This document shows, piece after piece, positions 17,915-26,288 of a DNA stretch of 48,110 nt. Below the pieces are notes generated by a model. It was given only the letters and a program-made list of their open reading frames with translations. It was not told where the DNA came from and made no database searches. Origin of the DNA: JADHUC01 sp964617665 (GTDB lineage: Bacteria > Planctomycetota > Planctomycetia > Pirellulales > Pirellulaceae); the NCBI GenBank assembly GCA_964617665.1, contig CAZUAH010000037.1, forward strand, positions 1 through 48,110, in the 5' to 3' direction. Within the stretch, counting starts at the first letter, position 1, and the number at the start of each line of letters is the position of its first letter. A program made the translations under genes and the position numbers.

Positions 17915-18244
17915 TCATCCGCCAAGCTCCTTCATCAACTCAGCCCGTCGCCGTTCGATGGCTTTCAAGCGGGTCTTAATCTTCCTGGCCTCCTTGTCGA
18001 GATCGGCCAGCTCTTTCCGGAGCTTTTTCTTGTGCAGGTGATCCTGCCCGCCCTTCTCCGTGACGAGGGCCTCGACTTCGTGCCGCAGCAGCCGAAACCA
18101 CGGATTGCCATGCATGCTGCTTTCCCGGAACTGCAACTTGCCCGCACGCATGGCCGCAAAAAGTTCATCTTGAGTCAGACCGTACTCCTGCCGGGCGGAC
18201 TTGTCACTCAGCGTGGCTCCCTTCTGCCTCCATATCGAATCCAT
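17915..18244 (-). CDS. Small conserved protein with C-terminal coiled coil
   Basis: About 109 residues. ATG 18244 has GGAG nine bases upstream, while ATG 18259 has none. The first half (YGLTQDELFAAMRAGKLQFR, then NPWFRLLRHEVEALV) looks like a winged-helix or MerR-like helix-turn-helix: a helix, a turn and W-F-R-L-L-R before a second helix. The second half is a charged coiled coil (KLRKELADLDKEARKIKTRL, then ERRRAELMKELG). A DNA-binding regulator is possible but unproven. Its 5' end overlaps the YkgJ-type gene by 41 bases, so the two are probably translated from one message; the true start could lie further in. Confidence 0.65.
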   Translation of the reverse strand: MDSIWRQKGATLSDKSARQEYGLTQDELFAAMRAGKLQFRESSMHGNPWFRLLRHEVEALVTEKGGQDHLHKKKLRKELADLDKEARKIKTRLKAIERRRAELMKELGG

Positions 18245-18797
18245 GCTCTGGTTCTCCATACAAACGTCGTCGTCTCCTTTTCTTCCTTCTGCGGAACTTG
18301 CTTCGCTTCTTCATTTCTTCGACGATCCAGAACACAGCCGGACACGTCAGGGCGTTGTTGGCAACGCCCATCGTTCTGAATGTGAAGCCTTCTTTATCGG
18401 TGTGCGGGTACTCTCGGCATACGGTAGGCCGCACGTCGTAGATCGTGCAGCGGTCGTCGTCGCCGAGAAACGGGCACGGCTTCCGGCGAGCCTTGTACGG
18501 GCCGTCCTCTTCCTCGGCTTCCAAGTGCGTCTCGATGAATTTGGCAGTCGGCACGTTCAGATGCTCGACGATCCGCTTGATGTCCTCATCATCGAACTTG
18601 ATGTCCTTGGTTTTGCACCAGTTGGCGCAGCGAGTACAATCGACGATCCGGAAGGCTCGCTCGTGCAACTCAGCAGCGAGTTCGTCTGTATCATAGCCAT
18701 AGTCCCGGAACTTTAGGCTGCGGAGAAACTCGTAGTTCTCATCGTCGTGCTGTTGAGCACTCCGACGCCATTCCTCGACTACGGTGTCGTGGTCCAC
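18204..18797 (-). CDS. YkgJ-family cysteine-cluster protein
   Basis: 197 residues from GTG 18797, chosen because GAGG lies about eight bases upstream and the start then falls ten bases after the stop of the DUF429 gene; ATG 18860 would overlap that gene. Cysteines are arranged as DCTRCANWC in the N-terminal half and CPFL...RCTIYDVRPTVCREYP in the C-terminal half, the YkgJ (zinc- or iron-sulfur-cluster-binding) signature. The C-terminus is very basic (KKRSKFRRRKKRRRRR), suggesting contact with nucleic acid or acidic protein. YkgJ proteins are widespread and of unclear role. No signal peptide. Confidence 0.82.
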   Translation of the reverse strand: MDHDTVVEEWRRSAQQHDDENYEFLRSLKFRDYGYDTDELAAELHERAFRIVDCTRCANWCKTKDIKFDDEDIKRIVEHLNVPTAKFIETHLEAEEEDGPYKARRKPCPFLGDDDRCTIYDVRPTVCREYPHTDKEGFTFRTMGVANNALTCPAVFWIVEEMKKRSKFRRRKKRRRRRLYGEPEHGFDMEAEGSHAE

Positions 18798-18807
18798 GGT
18801 TGTATCC

Positions 18808-19611
18808 TCATGCAATCCCCAGAATCCAGCCTTCCAGATCCGCAATTCGGCGTTCTTCATCAGTCAAGGGCGGATCGAAATAGCGATCCAAGAAACCACG
18901 CTTTTCCGTCTCCATCAACCATCTGGCCACGCAGTAGGCGTCCTGCTGGTCGGCAGTCCGGTCACCCTTCGGATACCGATTGCGAAAGATCGATGGGTAA
19001 ATCTCGGCGATCACGGATCTGTTTTTGGGCACCTTCCAGCCATCGAATGGCCAGAAATGCACTTTGTCGCCGATCTCCTCCCGGATACGTTGCAGCCACG
19101 GGATTCCGGCGTGTGTGGATTTGGCAACGGAGCCCTGAACATCGAACTTGAAGACGGACTTGGCCGAGGATGTCCACTGCTCGGTCAGCCGCAGATCGGT
19201 GGGGTCGCCGGTGCGATCTGGAGGGCCTTCATCACGGTCACGAATGAAATCGACGTAGGTGCGATCGTTGTCGGTTGGCCAGTGCTCGCAGAAGTCCTCG
19301 AGGAACGGTGGCCATGATTTGAGCCCGTAACGCTCGAAGTAGCTGATCGGGAAGGAGAAGCCGTGATCGATTCCGGCGATGAACGTGACGTTCTTCTCGG
19401 TCTGTTCGATCAGCCATTCAGCGACTTCCTTGCGGCACCAGTTTTTGAAGGTCTTCTCAGTCGAAGATGGTGACAAGATGCGACGAAGCTCTTCAGTGTC
19501 GAAGGCGGCGTAAACCTGCAAAGCGGGCGTTCGGGATGTTGGGGTCTCCCGCCCGGAGTAGTCGATGCCGATGTGAAGATCGAAGGTCACTTTGCCTGAT
19601 TCTCTAGCCAC
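18808..19611 (-). CDS. DUF429-like protein, predicted RNase H-fold nuclease
   Basis: 267 residues from a GTG at 19611; a second GTG seven codons in is possible. The N-terminal strand HIGIDYSG carries the first acidic residue typical of RNase H-like folds, IAGIDHGFSFP a second strand-Asp, and IYPSIFRNRYP and ADQQDAYCVARWL the conserved segment and the final Asp seen in DUF429 proteins. DUF429 is predicted to be a metal-dependent nuclease of unknown target. The gene ends ten bases before the YkgJ-type gene, suggesting a transcriptional unit. The remnant at 19613-19663 lies directly upstream. Confidence 0.7.
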   Translation of the reverse strand: MARESGKVTFDLHIGIDYSGRETPTSRTPALQVYAAFDTEELRRILSPSSTEKTFKNWCRKEVAEWLIEQTEKNVTFIAGIDHGFSFPISYFERYGLKSWPPFLEDFCEHWPTDNDRTYVDFIRDRDEGPPDRTGDPTDLRLTEQWTSSAKSVFKFDVQGSVAKSTHAGIPWLQRIREEIGDKVHFWPFDGWKVPKNRSVIAEIYPSIFRNRYPKGDRTADQQDAYCVARWLMETEKRGFLDRYFDPPLTDEERRIADLEGWILGIA

Positions 19612-19612
19612 T

Positions 19613-19663
19613 CTACGTTTCCTGCTTGTACGTCTGGTCTTGGTTCACCCACCAGTAACGCAT
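19613..19663 (-). pseudogene. Remnant: first 16 codons of an MRYWWVNQ-type gene
   Basis: ATG at 19663 with GGAG eight bases upstream starts MRYWWVNQDQTYKQET and hits TAG at 19613-19615. The opening M-(R/K)-YWWVNQ-x-QTY is a strikingly conserved N-terminus that I associate with HNH-endonuclease-type proteins. Only this start survives; the DUF429 gene begins immediately after. Probably the scar of a deletion or replacement. Confidence 0.5.
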
Positions 19664-19711
19664 GGCGAAGCTCCCTGCTTGCTCCTGCGCTCGACAGGTC
19701 GAGTCAGTGAT

Positions 19712-21400
19712 TCATGATTCTGTCACCTTGGTCCTCTCAGAAATCATCGTTAACCCGGCTGCCGGTTCCGAGAATGGTTCCTCCTCTTTCGAGATCCGCA
19801 TGACGGTCTTCTTTGTTCCTACCAAGGCGATCTTCACAGTGCGGCGACGAAATACGTTGCTGACCTTCCCTTTCTTCTTCCGACCTTTCGCCTTCCTCTT
19901 CGCTGGACGCCGCTTCTTGTCCATGATTCTGATTGACATATTACTGTAGTCCTGAACCAACCTTCCGACCTCGATCTCTTCACTGAGAAACATGTATTTG
20001 CAGTCGGAAATCAGTTTCAAGAATCCCGGTTTCGTTGCCTGTCTGGCTGCATCAGAGTTGAAGGTCCTTCGGATGCAGTCTGCCGTCAACCGCACGTTCG
20101 GCATCGGCTGCCTCCAACCGTCCTCAAAGAAGATGGCGTAAAGCTGTTCTGCATTCTCTTGGTTTTCCTGATCGAACGATTCGACGGTCCAAGTAGGATT
20201 CACGTCGAAATGCCGGGCAACTTTTCGTGCCTTTGAGAGTATTCCAAGGTAGTGGGCCAGCGGTCCAGCAAATGGTTGCTTCTGAATCGGCAGTGTCACG
20301 GAGAACACTTGATTGCCGTCCTGCTGACAGTTGATTTCGCTCTCGGTCGAATGCGGGAGTGTGTGGAAAAAATGGTAGAGCCGATCAAAATAGGCCAATT
20401 GACTCAGAGGCTGTCCGTCCCATTTGTCAAGGTTCAGGTCTAACTTCACTGAGCCGCCCACACCCTGTGCCAGTGGGCCGAGCTTGATGGTCAGCGGCGA
20501 ATTGACCAATTCTCCCTCGAACCAAAGCTCCCTGCGGCCTCCCGTGTACCGACCGGGCACGTCACTCAATCGTGCCAGTTCCCCGCCTTCTGAGTCTCGA
20601 CAAGCAATGGTGAAAGTGCCCGTCAGATTGATCGCCGCCTGAATCGAGCACCCGGTCTCTTCAACATCCTCAAACAGTTTGCTGCCCGTGACCCTGACCT
20701 CGCCCGGCTTGAAGGCAACCAAGGCTCCCTTGTCGATCAATTCGTTGACCTTCGTGCCGATTTCGTCTGGATCACCGCTGAAATCGAAAGTGAGCAGAAC
20801 CTCCTCCTTCGCCAGCAGCTTAAACCTGGGCTTGTCGTTGACCAGCGACACAGCCACGTCAAACCGAGGGTCCGTGCGGTCAATTCGTTCCTTGTGAGCG
20901 ACGACCGACTCGTGGATTGACTCAGGATGGTGTAGTCGCATCCACTTCTTCGCCTCGTCCACCGCTTCACGCAGGCTGTCTGTGTCAGTGATGTTGGTGG
21001 CCGCAGACAGGCTTAGGGTGATGCTGCCCTGTTTCCTCCAAGTTTGGTCAGCTTCCAGCACCGGTTGGAGAAACAGCCACCAGCCTCTCTCTTGGTTGAC
21101 ATCCACTACGACCAAGAACACCGGCAGATCCTTGATCTTGTCGAAGTAGTAGTTGGCGTACTTCGATTCGAGTGAGTACTTCACCAGCGTCCCATCTGCG
21201 CTGATGGTCGCTTTCTCTTGGCCCTTTAGCTGAACGTAAAAACTACTGCCCGTCAGGTCGCCGTCGTCTTCGCCAACCTCGACGAGATAATCCTTGCCGT
21301 AGTCGTTGTGCTGTTCGTTGAGAACCCAGGTCGGAGCGAGGGCGTCAGGGAGAACCCGTTGAGCAAGATCGTCGATCTGGTGTGTTCGGTGCTTTTGCAT
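19712..21400 (-). CDS. DUF4365-type nuclease-like protein
   Basis: 562 residues, ATG at 21400. Residues ~20-140 match the DUF4365 pattern, predicted to have a PD-(D/E)XK-like nuclease fold: NDYGKDYLVEVGE, then GSSFYVQLKGQEKATI (the Glu/Gln-x-Lys strand), and later YFDKIKDLPVFLVVVDV and WWLFLQP. The remaining ~400 residues have no domain I can name. The tail is very basic (DKKRRPAKRKAKGRKKKGKV), then VSNVFRRRTVKIALV. Proteins with this N-terminal domain often occur in defence or mobile regions, so a DNA- or RNA-targeting role is possible but inferred only. It is the first gene of the minus-strand run down to 15678. Just upstream, on the other strand, are the DUF2971 and EamA remnants. Confidence 0.75.
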   Translation of the reverse strand: MQKHRTHQIDDLAQRVLPDALAPTWVLNEQHNDYGKDYLVEVGEDDGDLTGSSFYVQLKGQEKATISADGTLVKYSLESKYANYYFDKIKDLPVFLVVVDVNQERGWWLFLQPVLEADQTWRKQGSITLSLSAATNITDTDSLREAVDEAKKWMRLHHPESIHESVVAHKERIDRTDPRFDVAVSLVNDKPRFKLLAKEEVLLTFDFSGDPDEIGTKVNELIDKGALVAFKPGEVRVTGSKLFEDVEETGCSIQAAINLTGTFTIACRDSEGGELARLSDVPGRYTGGRRELWFEGELVNSPLTIKLGPLAQGVGGSVKLDLNLDKWDGQPLSQLAYFDRLYHFFHTLPHSTESEINCQQDGNQVFSVTLPIQKQPFAGPLAHYLGILSKARKVARHFDVNPTWTVESFDQENQENAEQLYAIFFEDGWRQPMPNVRLTADCIRRTFNSDAARQATKPGFLKLISDCKYMFLSEEIEVGRLVQDYSNMSIRIMDKKRRPAKRKAKGRKKKGKVSNVFRRRTVKIALVGTKKTVMRISKEEEPFSEPAAGLTMISERTKVTES

Positions 21401-21580
21401 CTCGCAAACGATTCTACCCCTTGCGGGGTGCGAATCGCAACTGGGCAGGTACTTAAATGCAGCCTCGCAAAAGAGTTAAGGGCGGAACAGACAAACGGGC
21501 CTTATGCCCTGATTCACCCGAACGATGCTTTGGTTAGGATATCGTCAATGGTTCGATGCCTGTGCGAAGGAGGGCTGGGG

Positions 21581-21712
21581 ATGAGCGACGAACACGTGAC
21601 CCTGTTCAAGTTCTTGACGGTGCAAGGAGTCAAGGCTCTCCTGGAAAACCAGACCCTCAAATTCACGGCTTTGCGGGAGTACAACGGAGTCCGATGGCCT
21701 ACATTTGGATGA
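21581..21712 (+). pseudogene. DUF2971 gene remnant (N-terminus only)
   Basis: ATG 21581 follows a strong AAGGAGGG site. The peptide MSDEHVTLFKFLTVQGVKAL, then LENQTLKFTALREYN, matches the usual start of DUF2971 proteins, in which an F-N-D-P-F-E-type motif normally follows. Here the match ends near 21685 and the frame soon closes at TGA 21710-21712, so ~35 of an expected 200-300 residues remain. It is directly followed by the start of an EamA-type gene. Confidence 0.6.
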
Positions 21713-21934
21713 TTTGTGCGATGTTGGCATTCGCATCGATGGGGGCGTCGGCGCATGGCCTGCGGACACAGTTCGGCTGGGAGGTCATCGCTCTGGGCTG
21801 GTCGGCGGTCATGCTGGCTGCGAGCAATTTTCTGGTTGTGGTCGACGGCGTCAAACTTCGTTTGTGGCGGCCGCGTGCGCTGCGGATCAGGAGCATCGCC
21901 GGCACCGTGAGTATGTGCGGGTGCATTCTCCGGG
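21694..21934 (+). pseudogene. EamA/DMT-type transporter remnant (N-terminus only)
   Basis: ATG 21694 has GGAG about six bases upstream. The peptide MAYIWMICAMLAFASMGASA, then GWEVIALGWSAVMLAASNFL and LRLWRPRALRIRSIAG, resembles the first two to three membrane segments of planctomycete drug/metabolite (EamA) transporters, which normally have ten segments in ~300 residues. Transporter-like sequence stops near 21931, exactly where the oppositely oriented GH5 gene ends (stop at 21935-21937). The open frame continues into the GH5 antisense but no longer looks like a transporter. This is a truncated gene left at a recombination junction. Confidence 0.6.
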
Positions 21935-23545
21935 CTAGCCGGGTTTCTTGTTGCGTGCGAACCAGCCGAGCAGCAGCTTCTTGCGGTCTGTGGGCTCTTG
22001 GGCGGGTTGATGGTCATTTGGATCGCCGCTGTGCTCGACGCTCCAGCCGGTCCATTCGCGGTACGCGTGGTACGTCCAATCCCAGCCGTATTCTTCAAAC
22101 AGATCAATGCAGTCGCGCAGGTAGTCGGCCGCGCCGGGCGCCCAGCGGATGGCGCTGAATTCACCCACATAGATGTGCACGTTGTAGGCAAGCTGGAACT
22201 CGCGAACCGGCGCCAGCACCTTTCGGAGTTGTTCTCTATCCCACTGGGTGCTGCCGATCCTGCCGGGATAGGCAATTCCGGTCACTTTGTTGTGGACGCC
22301 CTGGTGCGTGAACTCACCGGGTACGTACATGTGGACTTGGTAGATTACGTTGGACACATCCACTGGCTCGAGTTCACGGAAACCGGCGGCCGAGTCCCAT
22401 TCACTCGCCTCGATGAAGATGGGCACATCCGTGTCGATAGCGCGGATGGCCTTGGCGGCGCGTGCCTGAGTTCCCAGATAATCCGCGACTCCCGACGGCG
22501 AGGGTACGTTCTGGACCGGCTCGTTCACTAAATCGTAGCCCCAGACCGCCGGATGGCCTTTGTAGCGTCGAGCGATCCTCTCCCACAGCGCCACGTAGTG
22601 GTCCTGGTAAACCGGTTCGTGGAAGATCGCCAAATCCTTGTTCTCGTATCGACCACCCGGCGGCGAATGCATGTCGACAACCACCTTCAACCCGTAACGG
22701 CGACAGGCGTCCAGTGCCTTGTCAAGATCTTCGAGTTTACTGTCCAGCCAGCGATCGTATTCTGCCAAATTGCGATCCGTGCCCACGCGGCCCCAGTTGC
22801 GAGTGATCTGCCAGCGGATAACGTTGGCGTTCCATTCCATGCCCAGCACACGCAGATCCTCGTCGCGAAACGTGTGGGGAGACATGACGCCGCGCAGCCG
22901 AGGCAAGTCGTGCCCTTTGAAAACGGGCCCGGGATTGGCTGGTGGCTTCGGACGCTTGGGCGGAGGCCCCTTGATGACCGTGACTTTGATCGCGTCGAAC
23001 CAGACTTTACCGGAACTGTCCTGTAACCCCAGTTGGATCTGCCCGCCCGTGGCATCGGGAGCGATTGCTGCAACGAAACGCAGCGGACGCCAATCGAACG
23101 AACCGAACACGCCGTTTTGGTTTTGCCAGAACGGACCGTCAGTTTTGGACGTGAAATGCAGCATGAACTTCACGCCCAAGTATGGCTGGGACGGCTTGGT
23201 GACGTTCTCGGCCTTCGCCATGCACTCGAACAGCAGCCTGTAGCCGCGATAGCGTGTCAGGTCCAGCGGGACCTGGATCATGTTTCCGCTCCGCGCTTGA
23301 TCGGTCGGGGCGGTGACGCACAACGAGGTCGTGCCCTCGTGGCCTGTCTCCCACACGGCGAAGTTCGCCTGCGACCAGGCTTCACGTTGTTGCGGTGTCT
23401 CGAAATCGGTCTGGAACACGAGATCACCGCGGCTTGGTGGACTCGTCGCATCCGCATAGACAGGGCAAACAACAGCGCTAGCTAGTATCGAGAACACGTA
23501 ACTCGCCAGCGTGGTCTGTCTCATTCGCGTGATTGTGTTCGGCAT
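21935..23545 (-). CDS. Secreted GH5 (cellulase-family) glycoside hydrolase
   Basis: 536 residues, ATG at 23545 with GGAAGG upstream. Signal peptide over about 1-31 (LASYVFSILASAVVCPVYA). Residues ~35-190 look like a carbohydrate-binding jelly roll (DLVFQTDFETPQQREAW, VWFDAIKVTV), then a short proline-rich linker (PPPKRPKPPANPG). The catalytic GH5 barrel runs from ~210: KVVVDMHSPPGG, VWGYDLVNEP (acid/base Glu342), VIYQVHMYVPG and IYVGEFSAIRW (nucleophile Glu462). This family hydrolyses beta-1,4-glucans, mannans or similar. The reading frame stops right at the junction with the EamA remnant on the other strand, so the last few residues could have been altered. It lies 88 bases after the lyase-like gene on the same strand, so one transcript is likely. 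Confidence 0.9.
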   Translation of the reverse strand: MPNTITRMRQTTLASYVFSILASAVVCPVYADATSPPSRGDLVFQTDFETPQQREAWSQANFAVWETGHEGTTSLCVTAPTDQARSGNMIQVPLDLTRYRGYRLLFECMAKAENVTKPSQPYLGVKFMLHFTSKTDGPFWQNQNGVFGSFDWRPLRFVAAIAPDATGGQIQLGLQDSSGKVWFDAIKVTVIKGPPPKRPKPPANPGPVFKGHDLPRLRGVMSPHTFRDEDLRVLGMEWNANVIRWQITRNWGRVGTDRNLAEYDRWLDSKLEDLDKALDACRRYGLKVVVDMHSPPGGRYENKDLAIFHEPVYQDHYVALWERIARRYKGHPAVWGYDLVNEPVQNVPSPSGVADYLGTQARAAKAIRAIDTDVPIFIEASEWDSAAGFRELEPVDVSNVIYQVHMYVPGEFTHQGVHNKVTGIAYPGRIGSTQWDREQLRKVLAPVREFQLAYNVHIYVGEFSAIRWAPGAADYLRDCIDLFEEYGWDWTYHAYREWTGWSVEHSGDPNDHQPAQEPTDRKKLLLGWFARNKKPG

Positions 23546-23633
23546 AGATATCCTTCCCTTGAACGTTGTGGTGATCCTAAATCGCGTGGCTCGGAGAACG
23601 TTGCAGAGTCCTTTGCCAGCTCATTGTTGCCGG

Positions 23634-26018
23634 TCATCGAGTGGGACCGTGACGGGCTGTTTCTTCTTGTGGTTTCCATGCAGCGTCATCCGAAAACGCG
23701 AGGGCGTCGAGCATGGTGCCCGTTTCGCGGGCGTGGATTTCCAGAAATGCCTGGCCTGCCGTCAACTGGCTCGGACTGGCAGGCGGGATTTGTACCCACC
23801 GATAGCTCCTGTGGACTCCCGTGTGCCAAACTTGGTGCCGCTGGAATCGTCCGTCGTCCTGATAAAGGCGGATGTAGAATGAATCTCCCTCTCTAGACGG
23901 CGCTCGCAGGCGGGCCCAGAAATGGTAGGGACCATCATGAGGAACTTCCAGCACCCAGACGGCGCGCCCAGCCAGCCTTGCCAACGCAGGATCGTCGGGT
24001 TTGCACAGGCACTTTTTACCCGATGCATTGGCATCCGCCATCACCCGCATGCTGCCGTCGATTAGCACGGTTGTTTCAGCCTCCAAGGGCTTGTTGGGCT
24101 TGAGGGCTGCGATCTTGCCGGAACGGGCAGCCTGGAGGATACGTTCCGTTGCCTCATGCTGCTTCTTCAAGGCCGGGCTGGCGGCCAAGACGCGTGTACC
24201 TGAGTCGATCCCGTTTACGGTCAACAACGCCGATCCCAATTGGTCTGCACCCGTCAGTGAGATCCGCTCTTCGCGTTCAACGTCGGCTACAATCTGCAAC
24301 TTGCGATCCAGCCCCGGAACGGCCACGCTGACTTGATCGCCGGAGACATCCACTGTGGCTGGCGCTCCGAGACGTCGCCGGAACTCAGCGATCTCGTCCG
24401 GACTATCTGTCGCGGTGACAGCGACCCACAGAGCCACCGTGCCGCGGGTCTTCGGTGGACTCTTGTCGTGAATGCAGGTGAGCCGCATGACGCCGCGGCG
24501 AAGTCCATCCGAGTCTCGAACCAATTCGACAGGAACGGAAGAACCGCTGCCGCTCGTGGCCATGACGACGCGCACGCCGACGGTGACCTGACCAGATTTC
24601 AAGAATACGGGCGTGTTTGGCGGTACCGTTTGAGCGAATGTTCCCCTTGGCTTCTTTAGGGGTTGGTCACCAATCCAAACCTCCATGTCGGCGGGAAACG
24701 TCAAATGCGATTGCAGGCACGTGGGGACGAGGTTCTCGTATCGGTAGCCGCCGGTCCAGCGCTTCGGATGATCGCTGGCCAACATTAGCACTTCGGGACC
24801 ATTCTGCACGCTCGCCAGGAACGGCGAGAGGTGACGGGCCTTGGCATGGCCGCTGGGCAGACGAAACGGCTTGGCGCAGTAGGCGTCGCCACGAGCATCC
24901 ATCAAGAACGTGATAAACGGAGTGCGATCTCGCGCCGGACCGGCGATATTGACGGTCAGCGGCCGGTCCATGGGGCCATAGTTCGCGCCGGCCGAGCCGA
25001 TGCTGAAACGTTGCGAAACGTAATGCGACGCGGTTCGGCTTGGGTCGTTGCCCCATCGCTGACGAACCATGCGCGGAACCGTACCGATCAGCGTTCGAAC
25101 CGACTCTGTGCCCGACCACGACGCCTCCTTTGCCGCGGGTGGGACGTACTGAATACTATCTGGATCGAGGGCACCGCCGACCCGCTTTTGCAGCGAACTG
25201 TTGATTCCTATTTGAAAGTTGTATTCGCGGCTGCATGCGCCGCCAAGACGGTTGCACGGAGCGAACCAGTTGGCCGCCACGTCGGTCCAGAACAGCCGCA
25301 GGGCCGCGTTGGCGTCTTCTTTTGTGGTCTCATTTTTGGCGTATTGGGCGATCTTTTCCAGCGGACCGAAGCTGACGCCGTAGTAAGTGCCGCTCAAGTA
25401 CTCCGTGATGCCATTCGTCCAAGCATAGGCGAGCCACTGCTCGAGCATTTGCTCGCCTTCCTTTCGCAACTCCGGCATCTCCATGGCCTGGCCCACACCG
25501 ATCATATTCCAAGTCTTTTCAAGAAAGATGTTCGTGTAGTTCGGTCCGACGCGATGCCGCTTCAGTCCTTCGGCGCCGAAACGCATCATCCGTTCCAGCG
25601 AGGCACGGGCTGCCGGCGTGAGCCTGTCTCGATAATGGATCCAGGTAACCGTAGCGGTCGACATACAGAACTCGACGGCGTTTTTGTCATGAGGCTTGGG
25701 ATTCGCGCGGTACCAGCGAAAGTTGCCGAACGTTGGACTGTCCGGATCGCGATCCTGCATTTCCTCGGCCCAGGCATAAGCCTGCTCGATCTCCGCAGCA
25801 TGCGACCTGTTCTCCAAAGCCACCTCGGCAAACCAGAACAGCTCACGGGAAACCAGTCGCTCGCCCGCGCCGGCAAGTCTATCCCAGCGTTGCGATAGCC
25901 GCGCGGTCGCACCGGCATCCGCCGCGAAAGCGAGTGGCGTAGAACCCAGCCAAATCAACGCGAACACTTCCAGCACGCAGCGATTGGAGTCACGAGCGGA
26001 AACTGAACTGGATAGCAT
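23634..26018 (-). CDS. Secreted alpha/alpha-toroid polysaccharide lyase-like protein
   Basis: 794 residues from ATG 26018, which has AGGAGA eight bases upstream; a longer frame from 26126 adds 36 residues without a ribosome site. Signal peptide ends near AFAAD. The N-terminal ~350 residues are helix-rich with many aromatic residues (WTNGITEYLSGTYYGVSFGP, FWTDVAANWFAPCNRLGGA), resembling the incomplete (alpha/alpha)6 toroid of alginate or heparin lyases and related hydrolases. The middle is beta-rich, and the C-terminal ~110 residues (HDGPYHFWARLRAPSREGDS, then TGTMLDALAF) look like a carbohydrate-binding domain. I cannot identify catalytic residues or a numbered family. Upstream of the GH5 gene on the same strand. 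Confidence 0.62.
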   Translation of the reverse strand: MLSSSVSARDSNRCVLEVFALIWLGSTPLAFAADAGATARLSQRWDRLAGAGERLVSRELFWFAEVALENRSHAAEIEQAYAWAEEMQDRDPDSPTFGNFRWYRANPKPHDKNAVEFCMSTATVTWIHYRDRLTPAARASLERMMRFGAEGLKRHRVGPNYTNIFLEKTWNMIGVGQAMEMPELRKEGEQMLEQWLAYAWTNGITEYLSGTYYGVSFGPLEKIAQYAKNETTKEDANAALRLFWTDVAANWFAPCNRLGGACSREYNFQIGINSSLQKRVGGALDPDSIQYVPPAAKEASWSGTESVRTLIGTVPRMVRQRWGNDPSRTASHYVSQRFSIGSAGANYGPMDRPLTVNIAGPARDRTPFITFLMDARGDAYCAKPFRLPSGHAKARHLSPFLASVQNGPEVLMLASDHPKRWTGGYRYENLVPTCLQSHLTFPADMEVWIGDQPLKKPRGTFAQTVPPNTPVFLKSGQVTVGVRVVMATSGSGSSVPVELVRDSDGLRRGVMRLTCIHDKSPPKTRGTVALWVAVTATDSPDEIAEFRRRLGAPATVDVSGDQVSVAVPGLDRKLQIVADVEREERISLTGADQLGSALLTVNGIDSGTRVLAASPALKKQHEATERILQAARSGKIAALKPNKPLEAETTVLIDGSMRVMADANASGKKCLCKPDDPALARLAGRAVWVLEVPHDGPYHFWARLRAPSREGDSFYIRLYQDDGRFQRHQVWHTGVHRSYRWVQIPPASPSQLTAGQAFLEIHARETGTMLDALAFSDDAAWKPQEETARHGPTR

Positions 26019-26271
26019 TGCTTCTCCTATGTCCTCAGGTACATCCTTCACCAACACCACATCGGAGTTCACCGAAAACGCGCGTCGATTGTAGCGTATT
26101 TGGGACCTTGGTGGTCGTAGGGCCAAGTAGACAGTAGAACTACAGCCGAATCGCTACACGAATGAGGGCGCACCTTATTCCGATTGTGCGAGTTCAACGC
26201 TAGTGCGATACTGTGTTCGTCGAGGCGACCCACGCCGCATCAAGCGAAGCCATGAATATCAACGATCGTGC

Positions 26272-26280
26272 AAAGGAGGA
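26272..26280 (+). promoter_or_regulatory. Strong Shine-Dalgarno that fixes a GTG start
   Basis: AAAGGAGGA lies nine bases before GTG 26289 and thus selects that start over an earlier in-frame GTG at 26268, which would place the site inside the coding region. Confidence 0.75.
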
Positions 26281-26288
26281 TCCACGCC

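Noticed and set aside
15678..21400. Integron cassette array
   Set aside because: Same-strand unrelated genes suggested cassettes, but the gaps are often 6-30 bases or overlaps, with no attC-like palindromes and no integrase.
21514..22275. 253-residue minus-strand open frame
   Set aside because: It is proline/arginine-rich antisense of the EamA remnant and an off-frame reading of the GH5 gene.
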